6,599 bases of DNA from Sphingomonas sp. UBA1000 (GTDB lineage Bacteria > Pseudomonadota > Alphaproteobacteria > Sphingomonadales > Sphingomonadaceae): contig DBAW01000024.1 in the NCBI GenBank assembly GCA_002291855.1, positions 1 through 6,599 on the forward strand. Reading direction: 5' to 3'. The notes below the pieces were generated by a model, which saw only the letters and a list, made by a program, of their open reading frames with translations, was not told where the DNA came from and made no database searches. The position numbers and the translations under genes are program-made. Of this stretch, positions 1 through 5,559 are shown one piece after another (positions within the stretch are counted from its first letter, which is position 1; every line of letters starts with the position of its first letter).

Positions 1-786
1 GATGCCTTTGTCAGCATCGCGCGGCTCAAGACCAAGCATGAATATACCTATATGCATTCGGTCGCGGTGTGCGGGCTGATGATCAACTTTGCCCGCCATC
101 TCGGGCTGAGCGACAGCGAGGTGCGCGAGGCCGGTTTTGCCGGGCTGCTGCACGATATCGGCAAGGCGGCGATGCCGCGCGCGATCCTCGACAAGCCGGG
201 ACCGCTCGATCCGGCCGAGTTCCAGACGATGAAGACGCATCCCGAACGCGGCTTTGTGCTGCTGTCGGAAAGCAGCGACGTGCCCGAGGCGGCGCGCGAC
301 GTCTGCCTGCACCATCACGAACGCGTCGACGGCACCGGCTATCCCTATGGCCTTGAAGGTCGGCGGCTGAGCCAGTTCGCGCGCATGGGGGCGATCTGCG
401 ACGTCTATGACGCGATCACCTCCGACCGCGCCTATAAGCGCGCCTGGAATCCGGGCGAGGCGATCCAGCGGATGCGCAGCTGGCACGGCCATTTCGATGC
501 CGGGCTGCTCGAGGCCTTTGTCGGCAGCATCGGCATCTATCCGGTCGGCGCGCTGGTGCGGCTGCAATCGGGCGGGCTGGCGGTCGTCACGTCGATCAAC
601 CCCGAAGACCCGACCCGGCCGCCAATCCTGCCGCTCCGGTCGCTTGGCGCGGGCCGCTGGGCGGCCGCCGACCATTCCCAGCCGTGCGACGAGGAAATCC
701 TCGGCATCGAACACCCGCATGAGGTCAAGGTCACCAACTTCGAGGCGCTGCGCGCCGTGGCGCTGCGGATCGCCGCCATCGGCTGA
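1..786 (+). CDS. HD-GYP domain cyclic-di-GMP phosphodiesterase, C-terminal part (5' end outside window)
   Basis: The reading frame is open from base 1 and ends at TGA 784-786, giving 261 visible residues; the ATG at 52 is internal, because the codons before it (…LKTKHEYTYMHSV) already read as HD-GYP sequence. Seen: His19 in YMHSV, the HDIGK pair at residues 51-55 (bases 151-165), His80, the HHHE at 104-107 followed by DGTGYP at 110-115 (bases 328-345), and DVYDAITSDRAYK at about 134-146. All metal-ligand and GYP signature residues expected of an active enzyme appear intact. Family knowledge: HD-GYP proteins hydrolyse c-di-GMP to pGpG/GMP in the cytoplasm and generally promote motility. The tail after about residue 175 (IGIYPVGALVRL…) is of the kind found in HD-GYP proteins with an N-terminal DUF3391 domain, which would lie outside the window; that is inference. 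It converges on the flagellar flgEKL operon, with 155 bases between the stop codons. Function is confident; the role in this flagellar system is not shown. Confidence 0.93.
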   Translation, partial: DAFVSIARLKTKHEYTYMHSVAVCGLMINFARHLGLSDSEVREAGFAGLLHDIGKAAMPRAILDKPGPLDPAEFQTMKTHPERGFVLLSESSDVPEAARDVCLHHHERVDGTGYPYGLEGRRLSQFARMGAICDVYDAITSDRAYKRAWNPGEAIQRMRSWHGHFDAGLLEAFVGSIGIYPVGALVRLQSGGLAVVTSINPEDPTRPPILPLRSLGAGRWAAADHSQPCDEEILGIEHPHEVKVTNFEALRAVALRIAAIG

Positions 787-791
787 TCCCC

Positions 792-826
792 GCCGGCCGG
801 GCGCGGGCCGGCTCGTTTGCCGTTTT
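792..826 (+). terminator. Probable intrinsic terminator of the HD-GYP gene
   Basis: A 7-bp perfect GC stem (GCCGGCC at 792-798, GGCCGGC at 806-812) with a 7-base loop lies 5 bases after the HD-GYP stop. It is followed by an imperfect T-rich tail, TCGTTTGCCGTTTT. The T tract is interrupted, so efficiency is uncertain. Confidence 0.5.
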
Positions 827-865
827 CTGTCAGCGTCATCGATCTTGGCCGGCCGGTGTCGGCAC

Positions 866-912
866 AAGGAAAAGGCGCCGCAGCCATGTGCCGCGACGCC
901 TTTTGTTTCCTT
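866..912. terminator. Bidirectional terminator-like hairpin between convergent genes
   Basis: AAAAGGCG (870-877) and CGCCTTTT (897-904) form an 8-bp stem around a 19-base loop. The flanks extend the symmetry with AAGG at 866-869 and CCTT at 909-912. Because the stem begins with A and ends with T on both strands, it gives a hairpin followed by a U tract in either direction. This suits a site between convergent units (HD-GYP on plus, flgL on minus). The loop is large for an intrinsic terminator, although part of it can pair imperfectly. Confidence 0.6.
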
Positions 913-916
913 CCGA

Positions 917-934
917 CGCGGCCCGAAGGCCGCG
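917..934 (-). terminator. Stable hairpin just after flgL (C-UUCG-G type loop on the minus strand)
   Basis: CGCGGCC (917-923) and GGCCGCG (928-934) form a perfect 7-bp stem. Read on the flgL strand, the loop is TTCG closed by C-G, which is the extra-stable UUCG tetraloop class. It begins 7 bases after the flgL stop. No T tract follows directly, so it may protect the mRNA 3' end or work together with the AT-flanked hairpin downstream, rather than terminate alone. Confidence 0.45.
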
Positions 935-941
935 CCCGCAC

Positions 942-1850
942 TCAGCGCAAGAAGTTCACCAGGCTCAGCCCCGACAGCCGGGCAAAGGTCTGGTAGCTCG
1001 CCTCGAGCGTCGTGCGCCGCTGCACCAGTTCGGAGGCGACCTGAGCGAGATCGGCGTCTTCATTCTCGGAGATCAGCTCGCGCAGCAGCAGGGCGCGCTC
1101 CTCGGCGCGGGTTTCCAGCGTCTCGATCTGCGCCTGGCGCCGGCCATTTTCGCCATTGGCGGTGCGCAGCGTCTTCAGCCCTTCGTTGAGCAGGCCGACG
1201 GCTTCGTTGAGCGCGTCCATCTGAGCGGCGGTCGGCTGGTTGTCGATCGTGCCGGCCTCGGCAATCGTGCGGAACGCCTCGAAGAAGCGCGCGCCGATCT
1301 CGTCGGCAACGATCCCATATTCGACGTTCAGCCCGTCCGCGACCCGTGCCGAGGCCTTCACATTGTCGTTGGTGAACGCATCGTCGGTCGACAGGCCGAT
1401 GGTGTCGGCAAGCGAGGTGGGCTGGAAGGGCGGCCGGTCGGTCTGGGTGCCGGCGAACAGCGGCAGCCCGCCTTCGTCGGCGTTCATCGCATAACGGAAG
1501 CGCTGGAACGCCTCTTCAATGGCTTCCTGCAGCCCGGTGGACTGTCCGGTCCCGACTGCCTTCACGATGTCGTTGCGGATCCTGGTCAGCGATTCCTCGG
1601 CGCCGCTCAGATTGGCGTCGACGATCGACAGCGTCGTGTTCAGCCGCTTGGCGACCGCGCTGTGCGCTTCCTGCCGCGCGACGAGCGTGCGGGCCGACAG
1701 GTTGCGCACCGCTTCGACGCCCAGCGACGCAAAGTCCTGGGCTTTCTTGCCGGTGGCCATCTGGATCTGGGTTTCGGCCAGCTTCTGCTGCGACTTGCCG
1801 ATCGCGCCGAACAGGACGCGCTGGTTGGGAATGGTGGCGACGCGGATCAT
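942..1850 (-). CDS. flgL: Flagellar hook-associated protein 3 (hook-filament junction protein)
   Basis: This encodes 302 residues from ATG at 1850-1848 to TGA at 944-942. FlgL forms the outer junction ring between FlgK and the flagellin filament; it is exported through the flagellar type III system and acts outside the cell. Seen: an N-terminal flagellin-like helical region starting MIRVATIPNQRVLFGAI, the LFAGTQTD segment at about 131-138 that is typical before the variable middle domain, and a C-terminal helix with EDADLAQVASEL at about 264-275, ending LSLVNFLR. The N and C termini are the paired coiled-coil D0/D1 regions shared with flagellin. Length is close to that of enterobacterial FlgL (a little over 300). 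A Shine-Dalgarno AAAGGA overlaps the flgK stop codon (TGAAAGGA), placed 6 bases before the ATG, and the gap to flgK is 11 bases, so translation is probably coupled. It contains no cysteine. It is the last gene of the operon and is followed by strong hairpins. Confidence 0.95.
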   Translation of the reverse strand: MIRVATIPNQRVLFGAIGKSQQKLAETQIQMATGKKAQDFASLGVEAVRNLSARTLVARQEAHSAVAKRLNTTLSIVDANLSGAEESLTRIRNDIVKAVGTGQSTGLQEAIEEAFQRFRYAMNADEGGLPLFAGTQTDRPPFQPTSLADTIGLSTDDAFTNDNVKASARVADGLNVEYGIVADEIGARFFEAFRTIAEAGTIDNQPTAAQMDALNEAVGLLNEGLKTLRTANGENGRRQAQIETLETRAEERALLLRELISENEDADLAQVASELVQRRTTLEASYQTFARLSGLSLVNFLR

Positions 1851-1861
1851 CGGTTTTCCTT

Positions 1862-3958
1862 TCAGCCGACCATGGCGATCAGCGTGTCGTACATTTCGGT
1901 GGCCGTGCTCATCACGCGCGCGGCGGCCGAATAGCTGTTTTGCAGGACGACGAGCTGCGACAGCTCTTCGTCGATGTTGACGCCGGAGAAATTGTCGCGC
2001 CGGTTGACCGCGTCCTCGCGGCGGGCGGTGGCGTCGACCAGCTGGTCCTTGGCCTGGGCGGCGTCCATGCCGGCGCGGCCGAGCACCAGGCTGGCATAGC
2101 GTTCCATCGCGACGACGCGGTTGCGGCCCAGATCGACCGGCCGGGCAAGCTGGTCGACAAAGGCGGTCGCGCCGCGATTGTCGCCGGCACCGATTGCCGG
2201 CTGGCCGACGGTCGCCGCCAGGTTGAACCGGGCGAGCGGCAGCCGCTGCGCGGTCGCCAGCACATCCGGCTTCACTTCGGCAAAATCCAGCCCGCTATTC
2301 TCGCCCGACAGCCCCATCAGCGAGGCAAAGGACCGCCCGGTGCCGAAGCGGCTGGTCGAATCCGACGGGATGCTGACCGATGCGGTCGGGATCGCCGCGT
2401 TGGGCGTGAACTGCATCCGCCCGCGCGCGTCGAGCGCGAAGCTGCCAAAGGCGCTGAGCGGACCGCCGTTGAGCGCGCCGATCAGATCGTTGAACGTGCC
2501 GCCGGTCGCTGGCGACAGCGTCTGGCGCGCCACCACCCGGCCATTGGGATCGCGCACCAGCAGCTCGACGGTCTCGCCGGTCGTGAAGCCATGCGCGTCG
2601 CTGCCGACAAAGCCGGGCGGCACCAATGTGCCGCGCGGGCTGGTGATGATGTCGTTCAGCCCGAAAAACTGCGAAAAACCGACCCCGGCCCGGTTGCTGG
2701 GCTGGGCGGGATCCTGCGCCACGATCACGCCATTGCCGGGGGCGGCGGCGGTGATGCTCAGCTGGCCGTTGTTCCACGTCGCGGTGGCAGCCCCGCCAAG
2801 CCCGGCATTGATCGCGGCGATGGCGTCGCCGATGGTCGCCCCGGCCCCCAGCGCGCCGAAATCGACGGTGGTGCGCGCGACCAGATTGCCATTGGCCTGG
2901 GTGACGGCGAACACCGCCTGGCCGGTAAAGCCCAGCCGGTCGGTCAGCGCCATGCCGCTCTGCCGCCCTTCCAGCCGGTTGGGCGCGGGCACCGTCGTGC
3001 TCGCATTGGCGACGGCATTGAGCGTTTCCGCAAGGCCGCCGAACAGCGTGCCGACTTCCTCGGCAAAGGCCGGCAATGCCCGGTCGCGCAGATCGATCAG
3101 CCCGCCCAGCTTGCCGCCGATCGAGGGACCGTCGAGCCGCTCGCCGGTGAGCGGACCCATGCTGCCATCGGCTTCGACAAAGCGGACGTCGATCGGCGGA
3201 TAGACCGGCTGATCGACGCCGTCGCCGACCGGATAGGACAGCTGGCGCAGCCGCTTGTCGACCAGCGCGACGCCGCCTGCGGTTTCGATGTTGAGCCGCC
3301 CGTCGGGCATTTCGCGCACTGTGACCTTGATCAGGCTGGCCAGTTCCTCGACCGCGGTCATGCGCAGATCGGTGGCGCCGCCGGTCGCGCGGCCCTGCGA
3401 GGCGGCGCGCGACACGGTGTCGTTCAGATCGGCGATGCGCCGCAGCAGATTGTTGATCGTGTCGATCGTGTAGCCGACTTCGGATTCGACATCGGTCTTG
3501 AGTACCGACACGTCGCGCGACACCTGCTGCATCGACACCAACGCGTCCTGCACATTGGCGGTGAACTTGCGCACCGTCTGCTCGGTCGAGGCCGATCCGG
3601 TCATCGCCACTGCCGCCGCGCCGATGGCGTCGAGCCGGGCGGGCAGGCCCGATTCATCGCCGGGCGCGCCGAGCAGCGACTGGAGCCGGTCGAGATAGTT
3701 CGCCACCACCTCGGAGCGGCCGAAATCGCCCTGCCGGCGATAGACATTGGCCTCGAGAAAGCGGTCGGCGACGCGTTCCGGCTCGCTGACGCGCACGCCG
3801 GTGATGCGACCGGAGGTGACGCCGGTCGACAGGTTCACCCGCTCGCGGGCATAGCCCGGGGTGCCAACATTGGCGATGTTGTTCGATGTCGCGCGCAAGC
3901 CCGCCTGTGCCGCGCCGAGGCCGGAAAGAGCGGAGCCGAGAATATCGTTCAGGGACAC
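1862..3958 (-). CDS. flgK: Flagellar hook-associated protein 1, long form with duplicated middle domain
   Basis: This encodes 698 residues and starts at GTG (3958-3956). An in-frame TGA at 3967-3965, three codons upstream, makes this the first usable start, and MSLNDILGSALSGL matches the usual FlgK beginning. A Shine-Dalgarno-like AGAGG lies 11 bases upstream (3974-3970). FlgK is exported and forms the inner junction ring on the hook. Seen: an N-terminal rod/hook-type helix with SNNIANVGTPGYARERV at about 25-41, a helical region to about 320, a variable beta-rich insert at about 340-560, and a C-terminal helix with SGVNIDEELSQLVVLQNSY at about 658-676. It is clearly longer than enterobacterial FlgK (about 550). 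The extra length lies in the insert, where residues ~345-436 and ~460-554 look like two copies of one module: NGxLVAR / NGRVVAR, TIGDAIAAIN / TFNDLIGALN, FFGLND / LMGLSGEN. The first copy resembles the flagellin hook-IN motif. There is no cysteine. It lies 58 bases after flgE. Confidence 0.96.
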   Translation of the reverse strand: MSLNDILGSALSGLGAAQAGLRATSNNIANVGTPGYARERVNLSTGVTSGRITGVRVSEPERVADRFLEANVYRRQGDFGRSEVVANYLDRLQSLLGAPGDESGLPARLDAIGAAAVAMTGSASTEQTVRKFTANVQDALVSMQQVSRDVSVLKTDVESEVGYTIDTINNLLRRIADLNDTVSRAASQGRATGGATDLRMTAVEELASLIKVTVREMPDGRLNIETAGGVALVDKRLRQLSYPVGDGVDQPVYPPIDVRFVEADGSMGPLTGERLDGPSIGGKLGGLIDLRDRALPAFAEEVGTLFGGLAETLNAVANASTTVPAPNRLEGRQSGMALTDRLGFTGQAVFAVTQANGNLVARTTVDFGALGAGATIGDAIAAINAGLGGAATATWNNGQLSITAAAPGNGVIVAQDPAQPSNRAGVGFSQFFGLNDIITSPRGTLVPPGFVGSDAHGFTTGETVELLVRDPNGRVVARQTLSPATGGTFNDLIGALNGGPLSAFGSFALDARGRMQFTPNAAIPTASVSIPSDSTSRFGTGRSFASLMGLSGENSGLDFAEVKPDVLATAQRLPLARFNLAATVGQPAIGAGDNRGATAFVDQLARPVDLGRNRVVAMERYASLVLGRAGMDAAQAKDQLVDATARREDAVNRRDNFSGVNIDEELSQLVVLQNSYSAAARVMSTATEMYDTLIAMVG
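2297..2581 (-). repeat. FlgK insert module, copy 2 (diverged)
   Basis: FlgK residues about 460-554. The same order of elements as copy 1 is seen: LLVRDPNGRVVARQT, TFNDLIGALN, ARGRMQFTP, then FASLMGLSGEN. Identity to copy 1 is low overall and concentrated at these anchor points, which suggests an old duplication. Confidence 0.5.
2651..2926 (-). repeat. FlgK insert module, copy 1 (hook-IN-like)
   Basis: FlgK residues about 345-436. The order of elements is a beta strand with VTQANGNLVART, a helix TIGDAIAAINAGL, a strand NNGQLSITA, then FSQFFGLND. The helix-strand pair resembles the flagellin hook-IN motif. Boundaries are approximate because they were aligned by eye. Confidence 0.55.
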
Positions 3959-4016
3959 GGTGTTTCAGGCCTCTGGCTATCGGGCAGGGGGACGTGCGCG
4001 CGGACCGGGGGTCAGA

Positions 4017-5318
4017 TCAGCGCTTCAGGTTGCTGAGTTCCTGCAGCATGTCGTCCACGGTCGTGATGATCCTGGACGATGCGCTGTAGGCGCGCTGGAA
4101 GCGGATCATGTTGGTGAACTCCTGCGCCAGGTCGACGTTCGACGCTTCGAGCGTGTTCGCCGCGATCGTCCCAGCGCCGAGCGCACCCGGCGTGTTGATC
4201 GCCGCCGAGCCGGAAGCGCCCGACACGGCAAACGAGTTGCCGGAGAGGCGGGTCAGCCCGTCGGGATTCTGGAAGGTGGCGATCGGCAGCTGGAACACGC
4301 GCCGCGCGGTGCCGTCTTCGAAGATCGCGCTGACCACGCCTTCCTTCGAGATTTCGACCGAGGCGATGTTGCCGAGCAGGCCGCCATCGACCGACGAGGA
4401 GATGAGCGACGACGTCGCCCCGAACTGGGTCAGGCCGTCCAGCCCGCCATTGCTGCCCAGCGCCAGGTTGATCGGCTGCGACCCTGCACCGTTGGTCCAG
4501 CTGACCGACAGCGGCGCGAACAGCGCAGGCGTCGAGCCGGCGAGGTTGAGGCTGCCGTCCGGATTGAACGCGACGGTGCCGCTGGCGAGCAGGCCGCCCG
4601 CCGCCGTCACGTCGCTGGCCGGGACGGCATAGATTTCGCTGCGCCAGGTGTTCGGGCCGGTCTTCAGATAGGCGAAGTTGATGCGGTGGGCGCTGCCCTG
4701 CGAATCGAACACGTCGAACGCGCGCTGGAAATGCGGCGTGACCGTGCCGGCTGCCATGTCGCCCGCCGCATAGGTGCCGGCAAACGGCACCTGATCCGAC
4801 TGGAGATTGGCGCGGAGCTGGATCCGCGTGGTCGGGGCCGCCGACCCGGTCAGCTCGCTCAGCCGCACCGTTTCAAGCGCGTTGGTGTTGCCGGTGTTGA
4901 CGAACTGGCCCTGGGCGTCGAGCCGCCAGCCCTGCAGGTAGAAGCCGCTGGTGTTGCGCATGAAGCCGTCAAGATCGGGCTTGAACGAGCCGGCGCGGGT
5001 GAAGGCGATCTCATTGTCCTGACCCGACCCGGTGCGCACGACGAAGAAGCCGGCCCCCTCGATGCCGAGATCGGTTTCGCTGGCCGAGGCCTGCAACAGA
5101 CCCTGTTTGGAGATCAGCGCCTGCGGTGCCGCAGCGACGCCGCCCGCCGAATAGCTGGAGCGCAGACGCCCGTCCGTCACCAGCGTGCGGAACTCGGTCG
5201 TCACGCCTTTATAGCCGACGGTGTTGATGTTGGTGATGTTGTCGGCGACGGTTGCCATCGCGCTCGATTTGGCGCCGAGGCCGGACACGCCGGCATAAAG
5301 AGCGGAAAAGAGGCTCAA
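4017..5318 (-). CDS. flgE: Flagellar hook protein
   Basis: This encodes 433 residues from TTG (5318-5316) to TGA (4019-4017). FlgE polymerises into the hook, the universal joint between rod and filament, after export by the flagellar type III apparatus. The TTG is chosen because the protein then begins MSLFSALYAGVSGLGA, as FlgE proteins do, and because a strong Shine-Dalgarno AGGAGA (5330-5325) sits 6 bases upstream. An ATG 15 codons further up (5363) would add a non-conserved stretch that would itself be encoded across this Shine-Dalgarno. Seen: the flagellar rod-type N terminus ATVADNITNINTVGYKG at 22-38, TDLGIEGAGFFVV at 82-94, a variable middle region, and the C-terminal hook signature at 389-433 with TLEASNVDLAQEFTNMI and FQRAYSASSRII. 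Length is in the range of enterobacterial FlgE (about 400) and shorter than the Caulobacter hook protein. There is no cysteine, so a cysteine-based lysinoalanine crosslink as in spirochete hooks is not possible. It is first in the flgE-flgK-flgL operon, which lacks flgD in front of flgE. Confidence 0.96.
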   Translation of the reverse strand: MSLFSALYAGVSGLGAKSSAMATVADNITNINTVGYKGVTTEFRTLVTDGRLRSSYSAGGVAAAPQALISKQGLLQASASETDLGIEGAGFFVVRTGSGQDNEIAFTRAGSFKPDLDGFMRNTSGFYLQGWRLDAQGQFVNTGNTNALETVRLSELTGSAAPTTRIQLRANLQSDQVPFAGTYAAGDMAAGTVTPHFQRAFDVFDSQGSAHRINFAYLKTGPNTWRSEIYAVPASDVTAAGGLLASGTVAFNPDGSLNLAGSTPALFAPLSVSWTNGAGSQPINLALGSNGGLDGLTQFGATSSLISSSVDGGLLGNIASVEISKEGVVSAIFEDGTARRVFQLPIATFQNPDGLTRLSGNSFAVSGASGSAAINTPGALGAGTIAANTLEASNVDLAQEFTNMIRFQRAYSASSRIITTVDDMLQELSNLKR

Positions 5319-5324
5319 AAGAGG

Positions 5325-5330
5325 TCTCCT
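5325..5330 (-). promoter_or_regulatory. Ribosome binding site that fixes the TTG start of flgE
   Basis: AGGAGA on the minus strand is placed 6 bases before TTG 5318-5316. It is near-consensus, and it decides the start in favour of TTG over the upstream ATG at 5363. Confidence 0.8.
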
Positions 5331-5340
5331 GGGACATGTC

Positions 5341-5355
5341 GGGCGCTCGTCGCCC
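5341..5355 (-). other. Small hairpin in the presumed flgE leader
   Basis: GGGCG (5341-5345) and CGCCC (5351-5355) form a 5-bp GC stem with a 5-base loop, 10 bases upstream of the flgE Shine-Dalgarno. If transcription starts near 5362, it would lie in the 5' untranslated region. A role is not shown. Confidence 0.3.
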
Positions 5356-5368
5356 GCCTGCATTCACC

Positions 5369-5396
5369 ATTATAGGAGGGGGTCGGGGGCGACCAA
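5369..5396 (-). promoter_or_regulatory. Candidate sigma-70-like promoter for flgE-flgK-flgL
   Basis: A perfect TATAAT -10 box on the minus strand (5374-5369) lies 16 bases from a weak -35 box TTGGTC (5396-5391). The predicted start is about 5362, giving a leader of roughly 44 bases. Hook genes in Caulobacter use sigma-54, but I found no convincing GG-N10-GC element. The nearest is TGGCAGC (minus strand, 5409-5403), which lacks a proper -12 half. The -10 match is good in a GC-rich background; the promoter remains inference. Confidence 0.4.
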
Positions 5397-5460
5397 AACG
5401 CGGCTGCCACGGCTTTTTTTGCGGGCGCGCGGCCGTGCGGGATCAAATGTGCGGGGCGGG

Positions 5461-5495
5461 CGGCAAATCCGGCCGCCCCTAGGCAAAATTTGCCG
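5461..5495. promoter_or_regulatory. GGCAAA half-site cluster, possible regulator binding site
   Basis: Three copies of GGCAAA occur here: direct at 5462-5467 and 5482-5487, inverted at 5489-5494. The last two form the dyad GGCAAA-A-TTTGCC. The first and last also form an 8-bp inverted repeat, CGGCAAAT (5461-5468) with ATTTGCCG (5488-5495). This sits midway in the divergent flgE/flbT region, 65 bases upstream of flbT, where an activator or repressor serving both sides could bind. The binding protein is unknown. Confidence 0.35.
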
Positions 5496-5523
5496 CACCT
5501 GCCGCCGCCCCCGGCCCTGCGCA

Positions 5524-5533
5524 TCCTATAGGA
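5524..5533 (+). promoter_or_regulatory. Palindromic TCCTATAGGA, possible flbT -10 region
   Basis: A 10-base perfect palindrome lies 26 bases upstream of the flbT ATG. Its TCCTATA core also occurs, in transcription orientation, at the candidate flgE -10 box (minus strand 5377-5371). No acceptable -35 box is seen at 16-18 bases, so a promoter call is weak. Confidence 0.25.
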
Positions 5534-5546
5534 GAAGGACCAGACT

Positions 5547-5552
5547 GAAGGA
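5547..5552 (+). promoter_or_regulatory. Ribosome binding site of flbT
   Basis: GAAGGA is placed 7 bases before ATG 5560. This supports that start over longer in-frame extensions. Confidence 0.7.
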
Positions 5553-5559
5553 TTGCAGC

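Noticed and set aside
888..1934. A 348-codon open frame antisense to flgL
   Set aside because: It would start inside the terminator hairpins and cover FlgL entirely. There is no good ribosome site and no domain; it is a shadow of GC-rich codon use.
3959..4016. FliA (sigma-28) promoter in the flgE-flgK gap, from CCCGATAG on the minus strand
   Set aside because: Only a partial -10 match, and no TAAA-type -35 at about 15 bases. The 58-base gap shows nothing else beyond the weak flgK ribosome site.
1940..4036. A 698-codon open frame antisense to flgK, coincidentally the same length as FlgK
   Set aside because: The translation is low-complexity, rich in Arg, Gly, Ala and His, with no recognisable domain. 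It mirrors the codon bias of a GC-rich gene on the other strand, whereas the minus-strand frame is unmistakably FlgK.
5319..5363. Longer flgE starting at ATG 5363
   Set aside because: The 15 extra residues are not FlgE-like and their codons would contain the strong AGGAGA site that serves the TTG start.
3861..5375. A 504-codon open frame antisense to flgE, running over the flgE-flgK gap
   Set aside because: Its composition is again that of an antisense shadow (Arg/Ala/Gly-rich); it overlaps FlgE, which has clear N- and C-terminal signatures.
5392..5409. Sigma-54 promoter for flgE on the minus strand (TGGCAGC-CGCG-TTTTGGT)
   Set aside because: The -24 half matches, but the -12 half lacks GC at the required spacing. 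It was kept only as a remark under the sigma-70-like candidate.
5411..5421. T7 run at 5414-5420 as an intrinsic terminator
   Set aside because: No stable stem directly precedes the T run on the plus strand, no gene ends there, and the location is inside a divergent promoter region.
5482..5494. Sigma-54 promoter reading of GGCAAAATTTGC upstream of flbT
   Set aside because: GG and GC are separated by 8 bases rather than 10, and the sequence is better explained as an inverted repeat.
5419..5559. Upstream extension of flbT from a TTG at 5419
   Set aside because: The translation is Arg/Gly-rich and unlike FlbT; the ATG at 5560 has a well-placed GAAGGA and gives the family's N terminus.
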